From positions 1-30,337 of the forward strand of contig CANRPL010000005.1 of NCBI GenBank assembly GCA_947632495.1: a DNA stretch of 30,337 bases, in the 5' to 3' direction. The notes below the pieces were generated by a model. The model did no database searches. It had not been told where the DNA came from and was given only the letters and a program-made list of their open reading frames with translations. The position numbers were made by a program, and so were the translations under genes. The stretch is from an uncultured Bacilli bacterium (GTDB lineage Bacteria; Bacillota_I; Bacilli_A; RF39; UBA660). Position 1 is the first letter of the stretch. Every line of letters begins with the position of its first letter. Positions 16,466-23,713 of the stretch are shown piece after piece.

Positions 16466-18493
16466 TTCTTCTTCATTCATTAACTCTTTATTAGTACGCA
16501 TATCTAATGTAGCTTCATTTACAGCATCATCAATTGTCTTGATTGCGTCACTTATAATACTATATCCAATCGCTGCTCCAAAACCATGAGATAAGTTTTT
16601 AAAGGCACGATTTAATTTACGAATATATGATACAGCAACTTTTTCTTCATACTCTATCATATAGATTAAAAATTCATTACCATCAGTACGAATAATTTCT
16701 GTATTAGGCATCTGGGTTTGAATAAGAATATTAGCTGCTTCAGTAATGACCTTATCCCCTTCTTCATGTCCAAAGTTGTCATTGATATAAGCAATACTAT
16801 TTAAATCGACAATAATGATAATTTGTGGATATATTTCTGATTCATCCCATTTAGTAATATTATCATTTAAATAAGCGCGATTCTTTAGTGATGTTAAATT
16901 ATCGATATATTTTAATTTCTCATCTTTGGATAATGATTTCTTCTTGTGCTTAAACAGATATACAATAAACTTCCTAATTCGTCCAAAAAATTGGAAAATA
17001 ATAATTAATGATAGAATAATAACCGCAATGAATAAGAAAATATTTAAGCCCTCATATTCAAAAGCATTGGCATATCCATAATCAGTTACAGTATCTAAAT
17101 TAGTATATTCTAAATAAAAATTCAATAATTGTAAGAAAGTCTTATTTTCTTCATTTACCATAAAGCCATAATTGATTGGTAAATCATAGATATAACTAAT
17201 ATGGAACTTATTTAAATCACGGCTCTTATAATACTCATAATTTTCTAGTTCCATAGCGATAATACTCTTTTTACCAGCGGCAGCAATTAATTTATCATAA
17301 TTATCATAACTAGTAACTTCAATTTTATTATCAGTTAACAATTTTTCAATTTTAGAATCTTTTATAGTTAATACTTTAGTTCCCTTTAAATTATTTAAAT
17401 TGATAATAGTCTTATGACTATTATTATGTGTCAAAAAGACCAATCTAGCATCAACTGGTGTAACTGTACTACTAGGATTTTCACTATTAAAGTTAGTGTT
17501 ATCAAAATAGAAATCAATATCACCATCATTTACTGCGTCGTGCAAATCATTTAAATTAGAATATTGTTTATGATAGTCCATGTCGACATTAGCAAAATCG
17601 GCAAAATTCTTAATAATAAATAAATTAATTCCGGTTAATGTACTATGTGATGTATTATCATAAATACCATTATTTACATAACCATAAGTATAAACTTTAG
17701 AATTTAATTTACTTAAATCTTTTTCGGAAATATTTAAAGCATTAACATAAGCACCTAACAAATTTTTATTATATGATTTTTTATATTCCTCTTTATTAAA
17801 ACGTTGATAAGTTTTGGTGAAGATATCATTAAGGGTATCATCACTACCAGCTAATCTTAATACATAAGAACGATTCATATCGTATATTTGATATGAGATA
17901 TGGTAATTATTTAATAATATATCATTCAAATAGATACTTTTTAAACCAATAAAAGCATCAATTGTATCATTAGTCATTCCTTGAAGCATCAAGTCTTTAC
18001 TATCAAATCCAACATAATTTAATGTTGAACCTAAAGCATCTAAAACTTCCTGACCTTCTGTCTTAATGTAACCAATTTTTAAATCGGTCATAGCATCAAC
18101 ACTAGGATAAATAACATTTTGTTTAGTAACAATAACATAATTGTCATCTAAAATTTTAATATCGCCATCAGCTAATTTATCAACTAGAACGATGCCATAC
18201 TCATTAGAATATTCTTCGCCGATATTATAAGCAACAGGATTGATTGTAATATCGGTATCGTTCGTAAAATAATCAACAAAATCAAAGAATAATCCATCAC
18301 CAGCTAATGTTAATGAAGCGATATCATTTGGCATATAAAAGTCAATAATATCATTCTTATGATCATCTAACCAATTCTGTTCTTCAACAGAATATTTATA
18401 ATTATCTTGACGGCTTTGGAAAAAGATGACACTTCCAACAATACCGCCTAGGACGATTAAAACCCCTATTATAATCAATATTCTTCTTTTCAT
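16460..18493 (-). CDS. Membrane protein with solute-binding-like sensor and degenerate GGDEF domain
   Basis: 677 residues from the ATG at 18493 (MKRRILIIIG), which follows GGGAG; six upstream in-frame codons overlap the previous gene. A membrane helix at 4-26 is followed by a large extracellular region (about 30-480) that looks like two solute-binding (SBP_bac_3-like) lobes, with LKIGYIKTEGQEVLDALG and LKGTKVLTIKDSKIEKLL as repeated motifs. A second helix lies at about 483-502. The C-terminal GGDEF domain (about 524-666) keeps LTSLKNRAYLND, VDLNSIAYINDNFGHEEGD and GYSI, but the signature is DGNEF (604-608) instead of GG(D/E)EF. Loss of the first Gly and change of the metal-binding acid to Asn suggest little or no cyclic-di-GMP synthesis. 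It may be a sensor/regulator; the ligand is unknown. Confidence 0.8.
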   Translation of the reverse strand: MKRRILIIIGVLIVLGGIVGSVIFFQSRQDNYKYSVEEQNWLDDHKNDIIDFYMPNDIASLTLAGDGLFFDFVDYFTNDTDITINPVAYNIGEEYSNEYGIVLVDKLADGDIKILDDNYVIVTKQNVIYPSVDAMTDLKIGYIKTEGQEVLDALGSTLNYVGFDSKDLMLQGMTNDTIDAFIGLKSIYLNDILLNNYHISYQIYDMNRSYVLRLAGSDDTLNDIFTKTYQRFNKEEYKKSYNKNLLGAYVNALNISEKDLSKLNSKVYTYGYVNNGIYDNTSHSTLTGINLFIIKNFADFANVDMDYHKQYSNLNDLHDAVNDGDIDFYFDNTNFNSENPSSTVTPVDARLVFLTHNNSHKTIINLNNLKGTKVLTIKDSKIEKLLTDNKIEVTSYDNYDKLIAAAGKKSIIAMELENYEYYKSRDLNKFHISYIYDLPINYGFMVNEENKTFLQLLNFYLEYTNLDTVTDYGYANAFEYEGLNIFLFIAVIILSLIIIFQFFGRIRKFIVYLFKHKKKSLSKDEKLKYIDNLTSLKNRAYLNDNITKWDESEIYPQIIIIVDLNSIAYINDNFGHEEGDKVITEAANILIQTQMPNTEIIRTDGNEFLIYMIEYEEKVAVSYIRKLNRAFKNLSHGFGAAIGYSIISDAIKTIDDAVNEATLDMRTNKELMNEEEK

Positions 18494-18504
18494 ATTACTC
18501 CCAA

Positions 18505-18987
18505 CTACCAAACGAAGTCTTCGTTTGCTTTACCATCAATTTCTTTATGGTGCGTACCCAATTGTGGATAATTTTCACTCTTCTCTTTATCTGATCTTAT
18601 ATACAACTGAAGATCATAATATTTTAAGGTGTCAGCATCAAAAGAACCTAGCATAGCTTTAGCCATCTTTTTAACGTTAGAAAAGCTTTCATCATCTTTA
18701 ACTTCAATAATAATGTCAATGAGATTGCATTTCAAATCAAAGCTTACTAATGTGTAACCTTGATAGTCCATTAAAAACTCGGCTAATTTATCCTCTTGGT
18801 CTTTTGGTATTGGATGATCTTCGGTTATCTCACAACGATCACCATAAACGCTACCTCTAGTGTTAGGCATTAGGAAAGAAATAATCGCGTATACCACAAT
18901 TATCAGAATAATTAAAAGCAATAAAACCCCAGCAATTATAGAACATTTCTTTTTGTGATTAAGAACATAATTTTTAATTTTATTCAT
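18505..18987 (-). CDS. Single-pass membrane protein of unknown function
   Basis: 160 residues from the ATG at 18987, chosen because GAGGTG lies seven bases upstream. A Lys-rich cytoplasmic start (NKIKNYVLNHKKKC) leads to a long hydrophobic helix at about 16-40 and an extracellular domain of about 115 residues with two Cys (52 and 87) that could form a disulfide. No family recognised. The small domain has alternating beta-like segments (YTLVSFDLKCNLIDIIIEV). It sits 11 bases before the GGDEF-protein gene and 15 after the CamS-like gene, so it probably belongs to this envelope gene set, although a TATAAT just upstream could give it separate expression. Confidence 0.75.
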   Translation of the reverse strand: MNKIKNYVLNHKKKCSIIAGVLLLLIILIIVVYAIISFLMPNTRGSVYGDRCEITEDHPIPKDQEDKLAEFLMDYQGYTLVSFDLKCNLIDIIIEVKDDESFSNVKKMAKAMLGSFDADTLKYYDLQLYIRSDKEKSENYPQLGTHHKEIDGKANEDFVW

Positions 18988-19003
18988 AAAACACCTCATT
19001 AAC

Positions 19004-19009
19004 ATTATA
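19004..19009 (-). promoter_or_regulatory. Possible -10 for the single-pass protein and GGDEF genes
   Basis: A perfect TATAAT on the minus strand lies 16 bases before the ATG at 18987, in the short gap after the CamS-like gene. The -35 is poor. Confidence 0.4.
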
Positions 19010-19020
19010 CAATATTTTAT

Positions 19021-20037
19021 TTAGTAAATAAATATATCAGTTGTGGTTTCTTCTGCTTGCTTGACAATATTAGCTTGAATATCATTAATAGCTTTAACGT
19101 TGATAACAACGTCAGTATTAAGAAAATCACGAACAATATTCTCACTCAAAAGATTGCAGATATAGAGAAGTTCACCATAGCTATAATAACTTTTTGTTAT
19201 AGTTATGTCAACTTTAGCTAAATTATTACCACTAAAATAGCCCAAAGCGGATACATAAATACTATTATCATAAGCATGAATTTCATCAACTAAATGACGA
19301 TAATTATTATAACTATTAACATCCATCTTTTTGACGTTTGAAGAATTTAAATAATATTGTTTTTGATCGATATAATTAAACGTAATCGTATTATCTTCAG
19401 TAAATCCATAATATTGATAATTACCACTCGTATTAACATCTGGTGAAGCCTCAATATATAGACCAATCAAGATGGGAAGATCATTCAAATCATAGGTACT
19501 ACGCACATAATCAAGTAATTTTTGACTAGCTTTCTTACCAATATCAATAACCGTACTATTTTTAATTGTAACATAACTATTTTTTTTAGCTTCTTGATAT
19601 GGATTTAAAACAAGTCCTAAAGACATTCCTTGTAATTTACCATCAGCATCGACAAAATCTTTTTCAAAGATACCCACCACAACAGTTGGTTTAACACTAT
19701 TATTATCAATTTTAATTTTTTCATTATCATTAAGATTGTCTTTACTCAATAACGTCTTTAAATCTTTTTCTTTTAAATATTGACCCTCTTGATAATAATA
19801 TTTATCAATCGTAAAATGATTAGTCGATAACTGAATTAAGCCCTTTTCAATTGTATTAATATCAAAATCAACAACATTATTGTTGATAATATAGTTATTA
19901 CCAACACCCTTTTTATATGGCATATATATCTGATAATTATCATCATTATAATTTATGGAATAAGTAGTAGGAGCTTCCTCCTTTTTTCCACAACCAACTA
20001 ATATCACAATTAAAGCAAGAATGAATATCTTACGCAT
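19021..20037 (-). CDS. CamS-like lipoprotein (sex-pheromone precursor family)
   Basis: A 338-residue lipoprotein. The signal peptide MRKIFILALIVILVGC places the lipidated Cys at 16. The mature part resembles the CamS family: an N-terminal region with YNDDNYQIYMPYKKGVGNNYI, a central GMSLGLVLNPYQ motif (compare the SIGLALN motif), YVRSTYDLNDLPILIGLYIEASPD and a C-terminal domain on DITITKSYYSYGELL. In enterococci and staphylococci the CamS signal peptide is cut to a heptapeptide pheromone; the conserved cellular role is unknown. IFILA occurs in this signal peptide but not at the usual place next to Cys. No ribosome site is visible within 15 bases of the ATG; ytxH ends 17 bases upstream, so coupling is possible. 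Confidence 0.72.
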   Translation of the reverse strand: MRKIFILALIVILVGCGKKEEAPTTYSINYNDDNYQIYMPYKKGVGNNYIINNNVVDFDINTIEKGLIQLSTNHFTIDKYYYQEGQYLKEKDLKTLLSKDNLNDNEKIKIDNNSVKPTVVVGIFEKDFVDADGKLQGMSLGLVLNPYQEAKKNSYVTIKNSTVIDIGKKASQKLLDYVRSTYDLNDLPILIGLYIEASPDVNTSGNYQYYGFTEDNTITFNYIDQKQYYLNSSNVKKMDVNSYNNYRHLVDEIHAYDNSIYVSALGYFSGNNLAKVDITITKSYYSYGELLYICNLLSENIVRDFLNTDVVINVKAINDIQANIVKQAEETTTDIFIY

Positions 20038-20043
20038 ATTAAC

Positions 20044-20065
20044 AAAAAAGAAGCTTAAACTTCTT
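20044..20065 (-). terminator. Weak hairpin at the end of ytxH
   Basis: Minus strand AAGAAG-TTTAAG-CTTCTT followed by T residues. The stem is only six pairs, so it may attenuate rather than end transcription towards the CamS-like gene. Confidence 0.45.
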
Positions 20066-20504
20066 CGTGAACCTCTGGTAATTTTTGGGCTTCCTCTTGT
20101 TTTTCTAATTTATTTAAAACATCTTTAGTAACAGCTGTTGCTTTTTCTTTGATTGTAGTAGCTGTCTTTTGCATTACTGGTGTTCCCTTTTCAACAACAT
20201 ATTGAACCAATTCATCAGTCTTTTTATTTATCACAGCAGCTTTTTCTTTAGCATATTTTAAAACTTTTTCTTTATCTAAATCAGCTAATGAAGTTTTAAT
20301 ATCAGCTACTTTCTTCTCAATATACTCTTTAACATCATCAGCTTTTAAATTTTTAGTTTTTTCTAATAATTCGTCAAACTTAGCCTTAAGTTCAGCTCTT
20401 GTTTCACTACCTTTTTTAGGAGCAAATAAAACTCCCAATCCAGCACCTACTGCTGCACCAGCAATAAAAGTACCTACTCTAACTCTTCTACCTTCCTTAC
20501 TCAT
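20055..20504 (-). CDS. YtxH domain protein
   Basis: 149 residues from the ATG at 20504 (MSKEGRRVRVG). That start overlaps the DUF948 gene by eight bases (ATGAGTAA); GAGG is somewhat distant, so coupling is likely. Residues 9-32, GTFIAGAAVGAGLGVLFAPKKG, are the YtxH signature: a glycine-rich membrane or membrane-binding helix followed by Pro-Lys-Lys/Ser-Gly. The rest is a Lys/Glu-rich helical tail with 11-residue periodicity (EKTKNLKADDVKEYIEKKVADIK, TATTIKEKATAVTKD), as in stress-induced amphipathic proteins. Pairing with a DUF948 gene is conserved in Bacillus (ytxG-ytxH), where the pair belongs to the general stress response; the molecular function is unclear. Confidence 0.88.
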   Translation of the reverse strand: MSKEGRRVRVGTFIAGAAVGAGLGVLFAPKKGSETRAELKAKFDELLEKTKNLKADDVKEYIEKKVADIKTSLADLDKEKVLKYAKEKAAVINKKTDELVQYVVEKGTPVMQKTATTIKEKATAVTKDVLNKLEKQEEAQKLPEVHEEV

Positions 20505-20781
20505 CGTCTTCACTACCTCTCTTTCTTCTAAAGACAAAATTTATAGCATTACTAACAAAATTAATAATCTTATCACTAACTTCTGATGCCATATCCGTAG
20601 TACGATCAATAACATCAAACAAGCCATCAACTTTAATCATTTTACGATTAACATCATCAAGAATAATATCAACGCGAGCTAATGTCTTCATTAATTTTAT
20701 GACAAAGACAATCAAGATTATGACTAAAGTAATTAATGCAATATACAACAAAATTGGTAATATCTCATTTAAATCAATCAT
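20497..20781 (-). CDS. DUF948 (YtxG-like) membrane protein
   Basis: A 94-residue protein: one N-terminal membrane helix (about 7-32, ILPILLYIALITLVIILIV), then a helical segment (ARVDIILDDVNRKMIKVDGLFDVIDRTTDMASEVSDKI) with the spaced heptads typical of DUF948 proteins, and a basic-acidic tail. Its ATG overlaps the stop of the upstream gene by one base (TAATG), and its end overlaps ytxH, so three genes are translationally linked. It probably acts with YtxH at the membrane. Confidence 0.85.
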   Translation of the reverse strand: MIDLNEILPILLYIALITLVIILIVFVIKLMKTLARVDIILDDVNRKMIKVDGLFDVIDRTTDMASEVSDKIINFVSNAINFVFRRKRGSEDDE

Positions 20782-21749
20782 TATTCATCCTTTCCTTCCT
20801 CATACATTGAATCAATTAAATTAAATAATTCATTTTCGGTTAATGGGGCATCACTCTCATCAACTTCTTGTTGCTTACGAGCTACTTTTTCTTTTTTTGC
20901 ATTAAAAGATTCCTTTTTCAACAATAGATTATCTAACTCTTTAGTTAAATCCATTGTTATTTCTTCTAACTCACGGATATTTTTTTCTTGTTCAGTAACT
21001 GTTTTAGCAAGTTCAGCTGTATCTTCAAGACTAATTGTCTTTTTGGTTGCTGGACGTTGTTCACTTTCTAATTCATCAAATAAATCAACTTCATCCGTAA
21101 CTGGTTTACTATTGCGAGCAACTCTGGTACGGGATTCGTCATAAATAGTTTCTTCTAATTCATTTTCTAAAGTTCCATAAGCTTTTGTACGAACTTCATC
21201 TAATCGGTCATGCGTCATACCATCGACAGCCGAAGCCGTTTTCGTATCTTTGCGCTCAACAATGTCATCCTTGGAATAATTTTTATCTAAAATACCATAG
21301 ATAGGAGAAATAATTGGTGTTGGTTTAAATGAAGGTTTCTCTTGGGTTAATAGTGATGGGCTAGTATAAGTACCACTATAATGGCCACCATATGCTGACT
21401 TCTTTTCTTCTTTCTTTGGGGCTTTAACTTCAGCTTCAGCATGTTTTTCAACACGTTTTGGCTTTTCAGGTTCTAAATCAGCAAAATCATTTTCCGTAAA
21501 GAAGACGGAAGCTTTAGTTTCCTCACGTGTAGGCTTTTCTTCCTTAACTGGTTCCTCTTCTTTACTTTCCTCTTTGACAACTTCTTCTTTTGCAACTGTT
21601 TTTTCACGACGACGTTCTAAATTCTTTTCTGGTCGACGTGGTGGCTCTTTCTTGATTTGTTCAACCTTTACTTCTTCCTCTTCAACAACCTCTTCTTCAT
21701 CCTCATCAGGTTCTGTAAATAGATCCTTAAATTTGTCAAATAATCCCAT
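20781..21749 (-). CDS. Disordered, highly charged cytoplasmic protein with a conserved-looking short motif
   Basis: 322 residues with no signal peptide or membrane helix. The start MGLFDKFKDLFTEP is a short amphipathic helix that could bind membrane. Residues 14-115 are Glu/Lys/Arg-rich and surely disordered. One ordered-looking motif, FKPTPIISPIYGILDKNY, is at 141-158 and is surrounded by low-complexity sequence. A coiled coil follows at about 244-296, and a C-terminal LTENELFNLIDSMYEEG tail. No family assigned. Position directly before DUF948 and ytxH, with one-base overlap, suggests a scaffold or adaptor acting at the membrane; this is inference. The ribosome site is GGTGA. Confidence 0.8.
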   Translation of the reverse strand: MGLFDKFKDLFTEPDEDEEEVVEEEEVKVEQIKKEPPRRPEKNLERRREKTVAKEEVVKEESKEEEPVKEEKPTREETKASVFFTENDFADLEPEKPKRVEKHAEAEVKAPKKEEKKSAYGGHYSGTYTSPSLLTQEKPSFKPTPIISPIYGILDKNYSKDDIVERKDTKTASAVDGMTHDRLDEVRTKAYGTLENELEETIYDESRTRVARNSKPVTDEVDLFDELESEQRPATKKTISLEDTAELAKTVTEQEKNIRELEEITMDLTKELDNLLLKKESFNAKKEKVARKQQEVDESDAPLTENELFNLIDSMYEEGKDE

Positions 21750-21769
21750 AGTTTCACCATTCCTTTTTT

Positions 21770-22381
21770 CTAATTACTAGAATCTTCAAGTAATGTACTG
21801 CTCGAATCATCTTTATTATTTTTAAATACCTCATATCGTTCTTCACGATTATCCAGTTTATCAGAGTCAATCATCAATTCAATAACATCAGAATTAAATT
21901 GAATCGTCGATAAAATATAGGCTGAATTTAAGACAACATCGTTGATATCTCTTTTAGATACTACCGATTCAATTCGAGCATAATTATATACGAAAGTAAT
22001 ATAGTACAAATCATCTTGCTCTTTAATTTCTAGATAGCCATCATATTTAAAACCATTATCTTTAGAAAACTTACGTGAATAATAAACATCTTGATGTGGT
22101 GTATATTCAACATCAATTTGTTCATAAAAACTAATTGTATCAACATATAGATAATAATAATTTCCTTTAGAGTATAGCTTTTCATTTAATTCAGCTGTAT
22201 CAATATAGGTAACTCCTCGAGGTACATAGTACTTATACCCTCTTCCAACACGATTATATAGCGTATTATTTTTAGAAAGAACAACATCGACAATCGTATC
22301 AATATTACTTGTGTCAATTCTAACTACCGTACATCCTGTAATAAGTATAAGTATCAATAAACACAGTACTATCTTTCGCAT
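21770..22381 (-). CDS. Small lipoprotein of unknown function
   Basis: A 203-residue lipoprotein. MRKIVLCLLILILITGC is a textbook lipoprotein signal with the modified Cys at 17. The mature protein starts with SNIDTIVDVVLSKNNTLYNRVGRGYKYYVPRGV, rich in Tyr and beta-prone, and ends in an acidic Ser/Asp tail without order. No family recognised by eye. GAGGT precedes the ATG. It is first in the series that runs through the disordered protein, DUF948 and ytxH, preceded by an extended -10 promoter. Confidence 0.78.
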   Translation of the reverse strand: MRKIVLCLLILILITGCTVVRIDTSNIDTIVDVVLSKNNTLYNRVGRGYKYYVPRGVTYIDTAELNEKLYSKGNYYYLYVDTISFYEQIDVEYTPHQDVYYSRKFSKDNGFKYDGYLEIKEQDDLYYITFVYNYARIESVVSKRDINDVVLNSAYILSTIQFNSDVIELMIDSDKLDNREERYEVFKNNKDDSSSTLLEDSSN

Positions 22382-22398
22382 ATTTACCTCACAATCAC

Positions 22399-22407
22399 AT
22401 TATATCA
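22399..22407 (-). promoter_or_regulatory. Promoter of the envelope gene series
   Basis: Minus strand TGATATAAT, an extended -10, lies 17 bases before the lipoprotein ATG. The -35 region is a weak A/T stretch. Confidence 0.6.
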
Positions 22408-22451
22408 AAAAAAACAATTTTTTTCTATTATTTTAACAAATATATCATATT

Positions 22452-23081
22452 TTACTCTTTGTAGACACTAACTTTATAAATTGGCATTCCTAAACTATGA
22501 AATTTATCTTCATATTCAGTAGATATATTACCTTCATAATCATCAGCATATAAATCAAGTGATAATTCCCCAATATGATATCCATAATCCGTTAATGATT
22601 GAAGTGAATACTCAAATAGATGCCGATTATCTGTTTTAAATTCGATAACTTTATGCTCTTTAAAAATGGCATCGTAACGTCTTAAAAAGCGATCACTAGT
22701 TAGGCGGCGATGAGCATGACGTTTTTTAGGCCAAGGATCAGAGAAGTTTAAATATATTTTATCAATTTCATGATTAAAGACATGATCTATATCTGTAGCG
22801 TCCATACGAAGAAATAACAAATTGGGAATATCCGTATCTATCTTTTCAATCGCGCGCAATAAAACACTATCGTACTTTTCAATACCAATATAATTAATAT
22901 GGGGATTTTGTAGCGCTAAAGTTTTAATAAATTTACCTTTACCAGTTCCGATTTCAATGTGAAGTGGTTGATTATTCTCAAAAAGGTCATTAAAATGTCC
23001 CATATATTTTTCATAATCTAAAATAACGTATGGCGAAGTTTCAATTACTTCTTTCGCACACTTTATATTACGTAAGCGCAT
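22452..23081 (-). CDS. trmB: tRNA (guanine(46)-N7)-methyltransferase TrmB
   Basis: A 209-residue SAM-dependent enzyme that methylates N7 of G46 in the tRNA variable loop. Motif I is IEIGTGKGKF (42-51), the acidic IGIEKY follows, and the family signature NFSDPWPKKRH is at 112-122 with RRLTSDRFL next. The end TEYEDKFHSLGMPIYKV is the conserved C-terminal T-x-Y-E substrate loop. Complete and undamaged. The ribosome site is GGTGAT, and the promoter leader is nearly identical to that of recX. The gene stands alone in the transcript as far as can be seen. Confidence 0.96.
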   Translation of the reverse strand: MRLRNIKCAKEVIETSPYVILDYEKYMGHFNDLFENNQPLHIEIGTGKGKFIKTLALQNPHINYIGIEKYDSVLLRAIEKIDTDIPNLLFLRMDATDIDHVFNHEIDKIYLNFSDPWPKKRHAHRRLTSDRFLRRYDAIFKEHKVIEFKTDNRHLFEYSLQSLTDYGYHIGELSLDLYADDYEGNISTEYEDKFHSLGMPIYKVSVYKE

Positions 23082-23096
23082 ACTATCACCAACTTC

Positions 23097-23105
23097 ATTA
23101 TATCA
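23097..23105 (-). promoter_or_regulatory. trmB promoter
   Basis: Minus strand TGATATAAT, then exactly 15 bases (GAAGTTGGTGATAGT) and the ATG. Compare recX, where 13 of those 15 bases are the same. Confidence 0.65.
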
Positions 23106-23175
23106 TATATTTATATGTAAGAAAATGGAAACTATTTAAGGAACTATCATATAATTAATTAGACTAGGAGGTATT

Positions 23176-23436
23176 ATGAAAAAAGATCGTAACTGTGGTG
23201 GAATGGGATATAATCAAGCTCTTCCCTTTGTTGGTGTTCAACCACCTATGATGGTACCCCAACCATATACACCTTATAACACAACTTATACCCAAACTTA
23301 TAACAATGTTGAAAATCAAATCAATAATATGCAACAACAACTTAATAATTTAGAAAATCGTGTTGCTAAATTAGAAAGTAAAACAAATACCACATACAAT
23401 AATAAATATAGCGATTCCAATTATTATATGTTATAA
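23176..23436 (+). CDS. Small Asn/Gln/Tyr-rich coiled-coil protein, possibly spore-coat associated
   Basis: An 86-residue protein with AGGAGG four bases before the ATG. The N-terminus is Gly/Pro/Met/Tyr-rich (GGMGYNQALPFVGVQPPMMVPQ) and looks like small spore-coat or surface proteins. Residues about 42-70 form a short coiled coil (NVENQINNMQQQLNNLENRV). The end is polar with repeated Asn/Tyr. No signal peptide. No family named. It stands 41 bases before sspI on the same strand and has CATATAAT rather than the extended -10 used by neighbours, so expression during sporulation is plausible; this is inference from context. Confidence 0.7.
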   Translation: MKKDRNCGGMGYNQALPFVGVQPPMMVPQPYTPYNTTYTQTYNNVENQINNMQQQLNNLENRVAKLESKTNTTYNNKYSDSNYYML

Positions 23437-23452
23437 AAAAATTTAATCATGG

Positions 23453-23459
23453 CATACTA
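23453..23459 (+). promoter_or_regulatory. Possible forespore (sigma-G-type) -10 of sspI
   Basis: CATACTA is the exact -10 consensus of Bacillus sigma-G. It lies 18 bases before the sspI ATG. A matching -35 (TGnATA) is not clear; TGTTAT sits 18 bases upstream. Confidence 0.45.
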
Positions 23460-23477
23460 TTTCTAGGAGATGACATT

Positions 23478-23699
23478 ATGGATATAAGTATTAAAGATAG
23501 TATTGTTAATAACTTTAAAGATAGTGATATTAAAGACATTAAAGCAGCTATTGTTGATGCCATGAAAGATATGGAAGAAATTACACTACCAGGATTAGGG
23601 GTATTCTTTGAATTACTATGGAACAATAGTACTGATGAAGAACATGATAAGTATCTTGAAAAAATCCAAAAAGGAATAAAAAAAATAACGAGTAGATAA
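23478..23699 (+). CDS. sspI: Small acid-soluble spore protein SspI
   Basis: A 73-residue protein of the SspI family of minor spore core proteins. The key stretch is EEITLPGLGVFFELLWNNST (38-57); LPGLGV-F-E--W is the family signature. Upstream is the helical segment IVNNFKDSDIKDIKAAIVDAMKD, as in SspI. AGGAGA lies seven bases before the ATG. The protein is made in the developing spore in Bacillus, so this gene is the best single indicator in the window that the organism forms endospores. A strong hairpin terminator follows. Confidence 0.88.
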   Translation: MDISIKDSIVNNFKDSDIKDIKAAIVDAMKDMEEITLPGLGVFFELLWNNSTDEEHDKYLEKIQKGIKKITSR

Positions 23700-23713
23700 C
23701 TCGTTATTTATTT
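23683..23713. terminator. Bidirectional terminator, sspI / VirB2-like gene
   Basis: AAATAACGAG (23683-23692) pairs perfectly with CTCGTTATTT (23700-23709) around a 7-base loop. There is a T-run on the + side and an A-run (T on minus) on the other. Both stop codons lie in it. Confidence 0.85.
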
